Positions 1 to 6,886 of a DNA stretch of 23,611 nt are shown here, one piece after another (within the stretch, counting starts at the first letter, position 1; every line of letters begins with the position of its first letter). Source of the stretch: a virus; IMG/VR virus record IMGVR_UViG_3300026184_000144, positions 1 through 23,611 of that record; one strand, 5' to 3'. The translations under genes were made by a program, and so were the position numbers. The notes under the pieces are model-generated. The model searched no databases. It had not been told where the DNA came from and saw only the letters and a program-made list of their open reading frames with translations.

Positions 1-33
1 GAAATTGAAAAAACCATGGAGGATTTCCTATGA
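1..33 (+). CDS. 3' end of an upstream gene (partial)
   Basis: The first ten codons of the window are open in frame 1 and end in a TGA at 31-33. The last residues would be EIEKTMEDFL. The stop overlaps the ATG at 30 in an ATGA arrangement, the same coupling used by many gene pairs downstream, which is why this is called a real gene end. Too little is present to suggest a function. Confidence 0.5.
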   Translation, partial: EIEKTMEDFL

Positions 34-233
34 GTGAGGGAATGGATAAGTTCAAGGCCATCATTACCGAGGCCGTGGAGATGGAATTAAATACTATGCA
101 ATTTGTCCACGCCGTAGATTGCGACAATTGTAAGGAGGAAAGCGAGACCCCTTGTCCTATTCGGGAGTGGTGGATAGAATACAAAGAACTCTTTAAGAAA
201 GAGGGACCTAGTTACTTGGAGCGGTTCAAATGA
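30..233 (+). CDS. Small cysteine-containing protein, unknown function
   Basis: A 67-aa acidic protein. A GGAGGAT ribosome site lies just before the ATG. Residues 31-42 hold three cysteines in the pattern CDNC then C seven residues later, which could bind a metal but does not form a complete C4 site. The start overlaps the upstream stop (ATGA), and its own stop overlaps the next ATG in the same way, so it sits inside a translationally coupled operon. No family is recognised. Operon position and codon use support it as a real gene; the function is unknown. Confidence 0.7.
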   Translation: MSEGMDKFKAIITEAVEMELNTMQFVHAVDCDNCKEESETPCPIREWWIEYKELFKKEGPSYLERFK

Positions 234-613
234 ATAGACCCATTGACTACGATAAGCTCTACAATGCTATTAAGTCCTCTCCCATTGTCCAAGAGGCCAT
301 GAAGGTTAAACTTAACTATTTCGTGGAGTTCGAGAACCTCGTAGAGACCCAGGCGCTTAAAGGATTTCTTTACTACCATCGCATAGTCCAGGAATGCCCG
401 GCGGATATTTGGGATTTCGTTCTAGAGGATATGATCGAGACCTCCGACGGCCACAAGTCGGTAGGTATCTACTGTAATGTATGCGATACCTCTCGGCCCA
501 TCTATGCCCGTCAAAGGATTGACGACACTACCAGTTTAAATTATCAATACCTAATCCTCTTTGATAAGGATAATTTCACCTGGCATTTACCCGGTGGAGA
601 GATTCATTACTGA
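230..613 (+). CDS. Unknown 127-aa protein
   Basis: The ATG at 230 overlaps the preceding stop (ATGA). The protein has one CNVC cysteine pair near residue 82 and is otherwise an ordinary soluble sequence rich in aromatic and acidic residues, with no membrane segment or signal peptide. It is the last gene of its operon: only about 10 nt after the stop a long C-rich tract begins and a new promoter follows. No family is recognised. Confidence 0.7.
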   Translation: MNRPIDYDKLYNAIKSSPIVQEAMKVKLNYFVEFENLVETQALKGFLYYHRIVQECPADIWDFVLEDMIETSDGHKSVGIYCNVCDTSRPIYARQRIDDTTSLNYQYLILFDKDNFTWHLPGGEIHY

Positions 614-621
614 TATGATAG

Positions 622-706
622 TCCCCTAACCCCCCTTTCCCCTCCTCCCCTCTCCTCTCGACTCCTCTCTCCCCACCGCCCCTTTTTCCCCCTCTAACCC
701 CCTTCT
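622..706 (+). other. C-rich polypyrimidine tract; G-quadruplex-capable minus strand
   Basis: About 91 percent of these 85 nt are C or T, with only two G. Four runs of at least four C (623-626, 630-635, 639-642, 647-650) are separated by 3, 3 and 4 nt, so the minus strand meets the standard four-tetrad G-quadruplex pattern and the plus strand the i-motif pattern. It lies between a gene end and the dpdA promoter and may act in termination of the upstream operon or in control of the downstream gene. No coding potential is seen. Confidence 0.75.
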
Positions 707-790
707 AATAGCCCGTTATATTTCTGCTACACTTTGGTACATTGTTAACAAAAACATCCCTTTTTGATAGTGGGTGTATACACCCGACAC

Positions 791-807
791 TTTACTTATA
801 TATTAAG
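791..807 (+). promoter_or_regulatory. Archaeal-type TATA promoter of the dpdA-like gene
   Basis: TTTAC at 791-795 is followed by TATATATTAAG at 797-807, whose centre lies about 23 nt before the ATG at 824. The same 11-mer recurs at 13595-13605 before the protease gene. No convincing bacterial -35/-10 pair is seen. The spacing predicts a very short leader or leaderless mRNA and argues for the ATG at 824 over the in-frame TTG at 764, which lies upstream of the TATA box. Confidence 0.65.
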
Positions 808-823
808 CCGTCCCATTGGAGTT

Positions 824-1573
824 ATGGTAAAACTAATCCCCTCCGTGACCGGTCAACGTACCGACCAATGGATAAACCACTATTGGGTTGATGACATGGA
901 CCAAATACTCGTAGCCCCCTACGGCGAATTAGCCAACTGGCCCGCCAATACCAACAATACCATAGGCATAATCTCCCAGCAATTCAGCGAGGTTATAATC
1001 GACAATTGCGCCTATTCGATCTTTACCGGCAAGCTACCTGACACAATCACCCCAATGGACCGAATGGTAGCCCAACTCAAACTAGCCAAGTACACCGTGG
1101 CCGAGAAGGTCACCTTAGTAGTCCCCGACTTCGTCCAGGACCCAGCCCGTACCATGAAGGCCTATAAGGAATTACTTCCCTTTCTCCGTACTCTGACCCA
1201 CCCCCGACTTACTCTTATGTTCGTCCTCCAGGGTGACCTCTCCGATATGAGAGATATGTATCAATGGATTAAGGCCCAAAACTTCCCCCACTACGACATA
1301 GCCGTAGCCACCCAAGAACGTGGGTTCGATGACCTCCGAGCCATCCTCCCCTTGGTCCGATCAATCCCCCAGCGAGTCCACCTATTCGGAGAGACAAGGG
1401 AGCGAGCCGTCGCCATGTTTGAGGGGATAGCCGACTCCTACGATACCTCCGCCAACTATTGGAAAGCCTACCACCAGGGATTTAGAGGAGCCGAGCTATT
1501 CTACCAAGTGGCCCAAAATATCGCCAAGTCCCTGGATAGCGATTTCCGACCTTTCACCCCCAAACAATCCTAA
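824..1573 (+). CDS. dpdA: DpdA-like transglycosylase (7-deazaguanine DNA modification)
   Basis: A 249-aa protein resembling the TGT-fold DpdA family, which exchanges guanine in DNA for a 7-deazaguanine base. Landmarks: DNCAYS at 60-65 (position of the substrate-binding Asp; many relatives have DNGAF), VVPDFVQD at 99-106, LQGD at 135-138, HLFG at 186-189 and SYDTS at 205-209, whose Asp would be the nucleophile. No C-terminal zinc cluster is visible, unlike tRNA TGT. In viruses such modification shields DNA from host restriction. No preQ0-synthesis gene is in the window, so the base precursor would come from the host or from elsewhere in the genome. The coding strand has more C than G, opposite to its neighbours. 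The start was chosen from the TATA position. The assignment rests on motif recognition only. Confidence 0.62.
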   Translation: MVKLIPSVTGQRTDQWINHYWVDDMDQILVAPYGELANWPANTNNTIGIISQQFSEVIIDNCAYSIFTGKLPDTITPMDRMVAQLKLAKYTVAEKVTLVVPDFVQDPARTMKAYKELLPFLRTLTHPRLTLMFVLQGDLSDMRDMYQWIKAQNFPHYDIAVATQERGFDDLRAILPLVRSIPQRVHLFGETRERAVAMFEGIADSYDTSANYWKAYHQGFRGAELFYQVAQNIAKSLDSDFRPFTPKQS

Positions 1574-1628
1574 CCTTATACTATCTTACGTTATCTCATT
1601 TATCATAAAATCGCCCGAAATCCCCTCA

Positions 1629-1638
1629 TTATATATAC
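1629..1638 (+). promoter_or_regulatory. TATA-like promoter for the 1729 operon
   Basis: TTATATATAC lies in the 155-nt gap after dpdA and points toward the HTH gene at 1729. A start of transcription about 25 nt downstream would give a leader of roughly 65 nt that contains the inverted repeats at 1668-1719. It is the only clear TATA-like box before the long operon. Confidence 0.45.
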
Positions 1639-1667
1639 TCAGGCTATTAATCTGTTTTCGTAGCACG

Positions 1668-1719
1668 CTTACACTTACATTTATTTTCATAGTAACTTTG
1701 AAGTGTAAGGAAACGTAAG
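1668..1719. promoter_or_regulatory. Inverted repeats built from CTTAC / GTAAG half-sites
   Basis: CTTACACTT at 1668-1676 is perfectly inverted as AAGTGTAAG at 1701-1709. The left arm carries a second CTTAC (ending 1678) and the right arm a second GTAAG (1715-1719). A further CTTACG lies upstream at 1585-1590. This can be an operator for a dimeric regulator, perhaps one of the HTH proteins encoded just downstream, or a hairpin in the mRNA leader. The choice is inference. Confidence 0.5.
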
Positions 1720-1728
1720 GTTTCGCCC

Positions 1729-2535
1729 ATGACATTACAACAATATACGGTCCCATTACCTCTAGTGAGAGAATTTCACAACTTACGGAGTGACAACTCT
1801 TTTAGTCTGGCCCAAAAGGGGAACGGCAATATTCCCAAAAAGGACGCCTTTCCCTATTTCGTGGCCATATTCACCGGTTGGTTTAGAGGAGAGAAGGTCA
1901 CGAATGTAGATATAGCCGAGGCTATGGGAATTAACCCCAATACCATATATCAACTTAAGAACCGGCTTAAGGATAAGATCGCCCTGGACCTAGGGGAGTT
2001 CGAGGATATAGCCCAGGGTTTCGACCCGAATATCTCCGAACTAAAGGACATACTAGAGACCTTTCCCGGTGGGAAGAATTCAGCCGGCCAAGGGACCCAG
2101 GTTTACGACGCTAGGGAGACCCGCCCAGGTAGTGGAGAATATGAGTCCACCTCTCCACCCAAAAGCCTGGAGGAATTTAAGGGAACTCCTATCCAATTTC
2201 TAGCCAGTCGTCATAAGGATACTCTAATGAATTCCTATAAGCTCATGGACTCGATTATGACCGATACCGTGGAGGTCCGTTCGGGGGATGATTGGCTAAC
2301 CGTACCCAAGCGAAATCTAAGGGAGTGGAATAATACCTATGCTCATCTCATGAGGGAAAGCCGAGCCTATACCAAAGACTGGTTAGAGTTATTCGGTCAC
2401 CTCTCAGAGTCCGCCGTAGCCGAGGCATTGATTAAACGCCGGCAAGTGGCCGAGCTATCGGTAGACTTCCTCCAAGAACACGCCCCCCACTTGGTCCCTA
2501 AATACATCGTGTTTCTATCGGAGGCGACGGAGTGA
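1729..2535 (+). CDS. HTH protein; candidate regulator or small terminase subunit
   Basis: A 268-aa protein with a helix-turn-helix at about 59-84 (DIAEAMGINPNTIYQLKNRL). A hydrophilic Gly/Ser/Pro-rich linker covers about 113-145 and a helical C-terminal region follows. It opens the long operon that leads to the terminase about 6 kb later. An N-terminal HTH plus helical body is compatible with a small terminase subunit, and no other small subunit is evident in the window, but the distance from the large subunit and the inverted repeats just upstream equally fit an autoregulator. The ATG at 1729 is the first in frame after the inverted repeats; no strong Shine-Dalgarno is present. Confidence 0.6.
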   Translation: MTLQQYTVPLPLVREFHNLRSDNSFSLAQKGNGNIPKKDAFPYFVAIFTGWFRGEKVTNVDIAEAMGINPNTIYQLKNRLKDKIALDLGEFEDIAQGFDPNISELKDILETFPGGKNSAGQGTQVYDARETRPGSGEYESTSPPKSLEEFKGTPIQFLASRHKDTLMNSYKLMDSIMTDTVEVRSGDDWLTVPKRNLREWNNTYAHLMRESRAYTKDWLELFGHLSESAVAEALIKRRQVAELSVDFLQEHAPHLVPKYIVFLSEATE

Positions 2536-2539
2536 CAAT

Positions 2540-2821
2540 ATGACCGATGAGAATTCCAAGGCGTGGCCGGAGAATGGCGACGAATTATTAATAGTACTAG
2601 AATTATTAACAAAGGAGGAACTTAGGACCTCCTTTTCTATGGACGAGATAGTCGGAGCCAGCGAACTAACCCTCAAAGAAATTAGGTATTGTATCCGCCG
2701 GCTCTTGGACCTGGAGGTAGTAACCCAGGTCCCGAACCTCCAGGATATGCGAACCGTTTATTATGGTTTGATCAAATATAACGGAGACATTACTTATAGA
2801 GTGAGGAGGAACGGTTCATAA
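2540..2821 (+). CDS. Winged-helix DNA-binding protein
   Basis: A 93-aa protein. Residues 17-75 read as a winged helix: a first helix (LIVLELLTK), a turn into SMDEIVGASELTLKEIRYCI as the HTH, then a hydrophobic strand-wing part ending near YYGLIKY. It follows the preceding gene by 4 nt and its TAA shares its last A with the next ATG. A role as a small viral transcription regulator is likely by fold, but its target is unknown. Confidence 0.6.
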   Translation: MTDENSKAWPENGDELLIVLELLTKEELRTSFSMDEIVGASELTLKEIRYCIRRLLDLEVVTQVPNLQDMRTVYYGLIKYNGDITYRVRRNGS

Positions 2822-2967
2822 TGAAGAACGAGGACGAGTTCGTTAACCCTATCAAATACCGTCGCGGTGATTGTAGGGTTTGTAATAACGTAACACTATC
2901 AGGGCGATGGACCGGCCCTATGATATGCTCGGATTGTGTGAGAAAGACAAAGAGGTCCAGGAAGTAG
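2821..2967 (+). CDS. 48-aa zinc-ribbon-like protein
   Basis: A short open frame starting at the ATG that overlaps the preceding TAA by one base (TAATG). It encodes two CxxC knuckles, CRVC at about 19-22 and CSDC at about 37-40, spaced as in a C4 zinc ribbon, and ends in a strongly basic KTKRSRK tail. Size, charge and fold suggest a nucleic-acid-binding or transcription-associated mini protein. It fills what would otherwise be a gap between two coupled genes, which supports it being real. No specific family is recognised. Confidence 0.65.
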   Translation: MKNEDEFVNPIKYRRGDCRVCNNVTLSGRWTGPMICSDCVRKTKRSRK

Positions 2968-2971
2968 CAAC

Positions 2972-3463
2972 ATGGCATATTTCAGAAAAATTAAAAAATG
3001 GCTGGGGTTCACCCAGGAGCAAAGCCACGGAACCGACCCGGCTCCAGGGCAATTAAGACAAGTGAGATTACAGAAGGCGATTAATCTCCGGGAGATATAC
3101 TCCAATTCCGCCCTATTCTACGATCGAGTGGTTAGAATGTTATCGGGCGAGGAGGACGGCGATTACGTTCATATCATCTCGGAGACCAAGCCCGACAATG
3201 TGAGGACTTTCCAGGTCCTACCCGATGGGTCCGAGATAGAACTAGATACGAACGAATTTATTCGTCAAGTATTCTATGAGGCTTTCGGGTCATCCGGGCC
3301 AGCCCCCCAGGTGTGTGAGAATTGCCAAGAGGCTAAGGAGGACGTCGGACGCCGGCTATTTCTCGTAAAACAGACAAGGGACTCTAGGTCCTGGGTAGAT
3401 CAATTACTTTGTGACGACTGCTCTAGTGAGATTAGGCCCGAATACTCCGGGGGCGACCTATGA
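2972..3463 (+). CDS. Protein with C-terminal zinc-ribbon-like motif
   Basis: A 163-aa protein with a basic N-terminus and a mainly acidic body. Two CxxC pairs, CENC (about 115-118) and CDDC (about 147-150), are separated by roughly 28 residues and can form a C4 zinc ribbon. It begins 4 nt after the preceding stop, and its own stop overlaps the next ATG (ATGA at 3460-3463). Function unknown. It belongs to a run of at least four zinc-knuckle proteins in this operon. Confidence 0.65.
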   Translation: MAYFRKIKKWLGFTQEQSHGTDPAPGQLRQVRLQKAINLREIYSNSALFYDRVVRMLSGEEDGDYVHIISETKPDNVRTFQVLPDGSEIELDTNEFIRQVFYEAFGSSGPAPQVCENCQEAKEDVGRRLFLVKQTRDSRSWVDQLLCDDCSSEIRPEYSGGDL

Positions 3464-3744
3464 TAGAGATAGTCGATAAGCCAGGGGACCCCTACTTTTG
3501 GGTTTACCTGGTTAAGGGGGCCATTCGTGGAGGACCCAACAAACAATTACTTATCCATGAGAACCGGCTAGAGGAGTTAATAATAGAACTCCTAAAGAAA
3601 AAGCCGGAAATCTTTGTTAAGGCCTTCGTGGAATTCTCCGCCGAATTCACCCAGGGAATAGCCCTACCCTCCGAACCCCTGGAGGACGACTCGGACGTCT
3701 ATACCTTTTACGAGGGATGGATTAGAGGATGGTTGTCTAGATGA
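3460..3744 (+). CDS. Unknown 94-aa acidic protein
   Basis: Coupled by ATGA overlaps to the genes on both sides (3460 and 3741). The sequence mixes strand-like (YFWVYLVKGAI) and amphipathic helical (RLEELIIELLKKK) segments and has no cysteines. No family is recognised; position and codon use support a real gene. Confidence 0.65.
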   Translation: MIEIVDKPGDPYFWVYLVKGAIRGGPNKQLLIHENRLEELIIELLKKKPEIFVKAFVEFSAEFTQGIALPSEPLEDDSDVYTFYEGWIRGWLSR

Positions 3745-4226
3745 GTGAGGGCGTAGACCCCAAAATTTACGAGGATACTATCTCCTGGCTAATTGACAAT
3801 CTCTCCAATTTTTCGGGAGGGGCGTCCAACATAGTGGGAGCCATCGCCAAGGACCTGGGATTGAAAACATTCGAGTATAAGGGGCGGGCCTACTACGATC
3901 GGACCTACCCATATAATACCGAGGTGGCCAAGGTTCTTAACCGGCTGACAAAGGAGGGAATTCTAAAGAGCAAATTCGAGGGTAACCGGTGGAAATTCCG
4001 AGTTCACTTTATCCACCAACAGGGGGGGACCTTTAAGGACGAGGACGATAATATCGTCTATTTCGCCCTATGTGGTGGAACCGATGGAGTGGTATCCACC
4101 GAGAATAACCCTCCTCCCAATTGTCCCGACTGTAAGGATAGCGAGGCCCATAAGGACCGAGGTACTCTCTCCCATAAGGCCCCCAGGGATAAGCGGGTTT
4201 GTGGTATATGCCACGACCCCTTCTAG
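3741..4226 (+). CDS. Winged-helix plus zinc-knuckle protein
   Basis: A 161-aa protein. Residues about 8-90 look like a winged helix: helical stretch ISWLIDNL, then AIAKDLG, then EVAKVLNRLTKEGILKSKFEGNRWKF, typical of a recognition helix and wing. The C-terminal part carries cysteines including CPDC (about 128-131) and CGICH (about 154-158), which could hold a zinc ion. A combined HTH/zinc layout suggests a transcription factor or replication accessory protein; this is fold-level inference. It starts in an ATGA overlap. Confidence 0.6.
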   Translation: MSEGVDPKIYEDTISWLIDNLSNFSGGASNIVGAIAKDLGLKTFEYKGRAYYDRTYPYNTEVAKVLNRLTKEGILKSKFEGNRWKFRVHFIHQQGGTFKDEDDNIVYFALCGGTDGVVSTENNPPPNCPDCKDSEAHKDRGTLSHKAPRDKRVCGICHDPF

Positions 4227-4234
4227 GTGATATT

Positions 4235-4792
4235 ATGAATAAAATAAAATTTCTGTTCTATAAGCTAACTCATTCAATCCTATGTAAATTAGGCTACCAT
4301 AGGTTAATCAATTGGTCCGGCTCCGCCGAATTGGAGGACCAGGACGGTAACCCTACCAATGATCTAGAGTGTTGGTGTGGGGATGTCGATAACTGGCCAA
4401 AGCTACCGGAGTTCCATGATGGAGGGTTAATCAAAGCCGAGGACCTTATCTCGGTATCGGACTCCATGTATAATATAGAGTTTATCCCTCTCGGAGTAGC
4501 TCAATCATGGTTTTGTATAATAGCTCCTCCTTATCCTCCCTCTTTGTTGGAAAAGGACCCGTCTCTTAAAGATGGTAAAAAATACGTGGAGAGATGGACC
4601 CAGGCGGTAACTGGCAATTGTCCAGGATGTCGCCACGACCACGCTAATAACAAAATATGTAAGGAATGCGTGGAGGCATATTATACCACATACCCGGAGG
4701 ATAAGCCTATTACCGAGGGTTTCGAGCCTCAATTCTTTACCCATTATGGCCATAGATGGGTCCTAACATTTTATTGGGAGGGGTCCCAATGA
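4235..4792 (+). CDS. Zinc-knuckle protein with basic hydrophobic N-terminus
   Basis: 185 aa from the ATG at 4235, preferred over an upstream in-frame TTG at 4199 because GGTGAT at 4226-4231 sits directly before it and the TTG would overlap the preceding gene deeply. The N-terminus MNKIKFLFYKLTHSILCKLG is basic and hydrophobic but is too interrupted for a confident membrane helix. A CPGC (about 129-132) and CKEC (about 142-145) pair can form a zinc knuckle, with further cysteines (CWC) near 46-48. The stop overlaps the next ATG. Function unknown. Confidence 0.62.
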   Translation: MNKIKFLFYKLTHSILCKLGYHRLINWSGSAELEDQDGNPTNDLECWCGDVDNWPKLPEFHDGGLIKAEDLISVSDSMYNIEFIPLGVAQSWFCIIAPPYPPSLLEKDPSLKDGKKYVERWTQAVTGNCPGCRHDHANNKICKECVEAYYTTYPEDKPITEGFEPQFFTHYGHRWVLTFYWEGSQ

Positions 4793-4989
4793 AGGAGTTT
4801 AGGCCATCTAACCAGGTAGGGGCATTCATTAAAAAACACCTGGACCACGTAGATTTTAAATTCTCCAATGGTCTAGAGGAGACCGGCCAAAGAGTAGGGG
4901 AGAGAAAGGCTCCCGTTACTTATGCTAAGTGTCTCCATGATGGGGTAGAGATGAAGATCAAGTTAGAACCTGGGAGGGATACCTCATAG
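4789..4989 (+). CDS. Small basic protein, unknown
   Basis: A 66-aa lysine-rich protein. The ATG at 4789 overlaps the upstream TGA in the usual ATGA layout and follows a GGGAGGGG ribosome site, so it is preferred to an in-frame ATG at 4756 inside the upstream gene. Its TAG stop at 4987-4989 overlaps an ATA at 4986, which appears to start the next gene. No family recognised. Confidence 0.6.
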   Translation: MKEFRPSNQVGAFIKKHLDHVDFKFSNGLEETGQRVGERKAPVTYAKCLHDGVEMKIKLEPGRDTS

Positions 4990-5360
4990 GCCACCGAGAT
5001 AATAGGAACCCCTCCCCTCTAAAGGAGGAGTTTAACCTCCAGTCTCACCGGGTTAACCTGGGGAGCATATCTAGAGAACTCGCCGGAATGGTCTATATGT
5101 CCTATTCTGCTAAGTATGGGTTTGAGCAATCACTAGACCGGCTGGGAGAACGAGGGGGGTTCGGCCCAGGCGAGGTTATCTCGTTCCTATCCCAGGATAT
5201 AGTATTCCATATAGGAAGTATGATTATTGAATTCCTGGAGGAGTTCGGTATCACTGAGATGGACCACACCGCCCGGACTAATACCAGGGAGCTACTGAAT
5301 GAGTGGATAGTCCAATACATAGAGGAGAGGGCCGAGAATAAACGGGAGGTCTTAGGTTGA
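4986..5360 (+). CDS. Unknown 124-aa protein, apparent ATA start
   Basis: The frame is open without any ATG, GTG or TTG from 4941 to the ATG at 5088. Codons 4986-5087 encode sequence with neighbour-like composition (for example EEFNLQSHRVNLGSISRELAG) that runs smoothly into the part after 5088. An ATA at 4986-4988 overlaps the preceding TAG (ATAG), has GGGAGG at 4972-4977 with an 8-nt gap, and copies the geometry of the ATGA couplings elsewhere. The ATG at 5088 has only a weak ribosome site. If 5088 were the true start the protein would be 90 aa. The C-terminal half is helical and acidic. Function unknown. Confidence 0.55.
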   Translation: MGHRDNRNPSPLKEEFNLQSHRVNLGSISRELAGMVYMSYSAKYGFEQSLDRLGERGGFGPGEVISFLSQDIVFHIGSMIIEFLEEFGITEMDHTARTNTRELLNEWIVQYIEERAENKREVLG

Positions 5361-5662
5361 CCGACGACCCCAATAGAGGACTAAGCTCTAGTAGGATGGA
5401 TGACGGCGGAATGTCGGATTATAATTTCTACGAGTCCAACTACAAGAGTCTCCAACGAACACTAGAACAGGTCCGGGCCAAGTTGGATAATGTGGTTAAC
5501 CTGGATGGCTGGGAGGAGTCCAACCATAGGAAAGTCATGTTAACTAAGTTGGAGATTGATCTATCAGACCACTACGCCACCCCCCAAGAGATGGCCCAAA
5601 AGGTCGAGTCCAGGATAGTTAAGTCTATCCGGGAGTTCATGGAACGGAGGTCCTCCCAATGA
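5357..5662 (+). CDS. Unknown 101-aa protein, TTG start
   Basis: The TTG at 5357 overlaps the previous TGA (TTGA) and follows GGGAGGT by about 8 nt, so it is preferred over internal ATG codons near 5396 and 5411. Residues from about 24 on are helical, with a probable coiled coil around YKSLQRTLEQVRAKL, and the C-terminus is basic (MERRSSQ). The stop overlaps the methyltransferase ATG. No family recognised. Confidence 0.6.
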   Translation: MTDDPNRGLSSSRMDDGGMSDYNFYESNYKSLQRTLEQVRAKLDNVVNLDGWEESNHRKVMLTKLEIDLSDHYATPQEMAQKVESRIVKSIREFMERRSSQ

Positions 5663-6498
5663 AGATATACCCGGCTGAGGTCTACAACCAATCCAGTGAG
5701 CGAATGCCCCAGGTTCCCAGCCAATCGGTGGACCTGGTAATCACCTCCCCGCCTTATAATGTCGGTGTCGATTATGCCGGCTATAACGACCTACAATTAA
5801 CCCAATTATATGTAAATATGCTTTCGAGCAGTCTTTCCGAATGTTATCGGGTCTTAAGACCCGGTGGCCGGATATGTATTAACGTGGCCAACCTGGAGCG
5901 AAAACCATATCGTCCATTGGTCAACCTACTAGAGGCTCTATTAGTATCACACCGTTTTATCTTAAAGGGTGAAATAATTTGGCACAAGTGGGATAACGCT
6001 AATTCTACCGCCTGGGGGTCCTGGCTATCTGCAAGTTCGCCGGCCCTCAGAGATACCCACGAATATATTTTAGTGGGAGCAAAAGGGACCGACCCCCTGG
6101 TTAAACCCATTGGTGGGGAGATGACCCTAGAACGTGAGGAGTTCATTAAGTGGACTAACTCAGTATGGAAGATTAGGCCAGCCAGCCGGCCCGATCATCC
6201 GGCTATATTCCCCAGGGAAATACCGGAGCGACTGATTAAGTTACTTACTTGGACCCATAGTACGGTATTGGACCCGTTCGCCGGTTCCGGTACTACCCTG
6301 GTAACTGCCAGGGAATTGGGCCGAAAGGCCATAGGCTACGAGCTATCGGAGGAGTATTTTTCACTCATTAAGAGCCGTGTATCTAGTGGAGTACAATCCT
6401 CATTAGAAGGCTTTTGGGAAAGCTATTTCTCAGATACCGACGTAGCCACAAAGGAGACAACAGAAAATGAGAACACTCATAAAACTGAAAAACATTGA
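5659..6498 (+). CDS. DNA methyltransferase, SPPY type (N4-cytosine or N6-adenine)
   Basis: A 279-aa amino-methyltransferase that moves a methyl group from S-adenosylmethionine to an exocyclic amino group in DNA. Motif IV (TSPPYN, 29-34) precedes motif I (DPFAGSGTT, 205-213), the beta-class order. LRPGGRICINVAN near 66-78 is the usual strand after motif IV, and PAIFPREIPERLIKL before motif I is typical. TSPPY is often seen in N4-cytosine enzymes, but the base cannot be fixed from sequence alone. No restriction endonuclease is adjacent, so it is probably an orphan protective or regulatory enzyme. It starts in an ATGA overlap, and its 3' end overlaps the next gene by 32 nt. The hydrophilic tail after about 250 is not part of the catalytic fold. 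Confidence 0.9.
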   Translation: MKIYPAEVYNQSSERMPQVPSQSVDLVITSPPYNVGVDYAGYNDLQLTQLYVNMLSSSLSECYRVLRPGGRICINVANLERKPYRPLVNLLEALLVSHRFILKGEIIWHKWDNANSTAWGSWLSASSPALRDTHEYILVGAKGTDPLVKPIGGEMTLEREEFIKWTNSVWKIRPASRPDHPAIFPREIPERLIKLLTWTHSTVLDPFAGSGTTLVTARELGRKAIGYELSEEYFSLIKSRVSSGVQSSLEGFWESYFSDTDVATKETTENENTHKTEKH

Positions 6499-6886
6499 TT
6501 ACGACGGCTACAACCAGGTAGCCGAGCTATTGTTCGAGTTGGTCCCCCAACTTGTTCTTAACGACAAATACCTTAGTTCTACTAAGGACGCCTATTTCTT
6601 AATAGACGATACCCAGGCGATTGATTTCGTCGCTAATTCAAGCGAATTAGAGGAAAAGCTCAAGGTCCTTACTACCCACCTTATGGAGGAGGACGGAGTA
6701 GAGGTATCATTCCAGGAGATTACTCCAGGGGTCACACCTCTAGATATTAACTACTCCGAGTCTAAATCTCACTATTGGGGGGAGGGCTCAGCTTCCCGGA
6801 GTTTTATCCTGGGACCTTTCGACGCCGGCGGGGACGAGGCGATCAAAGACCTCACAAAGGAGTTTAAGGAGGGGTTGGACCAATGA
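6467..6886 (+). CDS. Unknown 139-aa acidic protein
   Basis: Starts inside the end of the methyltransferase gene (32-nt overlap) at an ATG, and its stop overlaps the next ATG (ATGA at 6883). The sequence is acidic with alternating strand and helix segments and no cysteines. No family recognised. The coupled position next to the methyltransferase does not by itself assign a role. Confidence 0.6.
   Translation: MRTLIKLKNIDYDGYNQVAELLFELVPQLVLNDKYLSSTKDAYFLIDDTQAIDFVANSSELEEKLKVLTTHLMEEDGVEVSFQEITPGVTPLDINYSESKSHYWGEGSASRSFILGPFDAGGDEAIKDLTKEFKEGLDQ

Noticed and set aside
764-823. TTG start 20 codons before the dpdA ATG
   Set aside because: It lies upstream of the TATA box that drives the gene; the ATG at 824 fits the promoter spacing and the protein pattern starts after it.
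5024-5040. GGAGG...CCTCC hairpin as a riboswitch-like leader for a gene starting at 5088
   Set aside because: It lies within a coding-like extension of the gene, the pairing is only five bases, and no start codon follows the GGAGG at a suitable distance.
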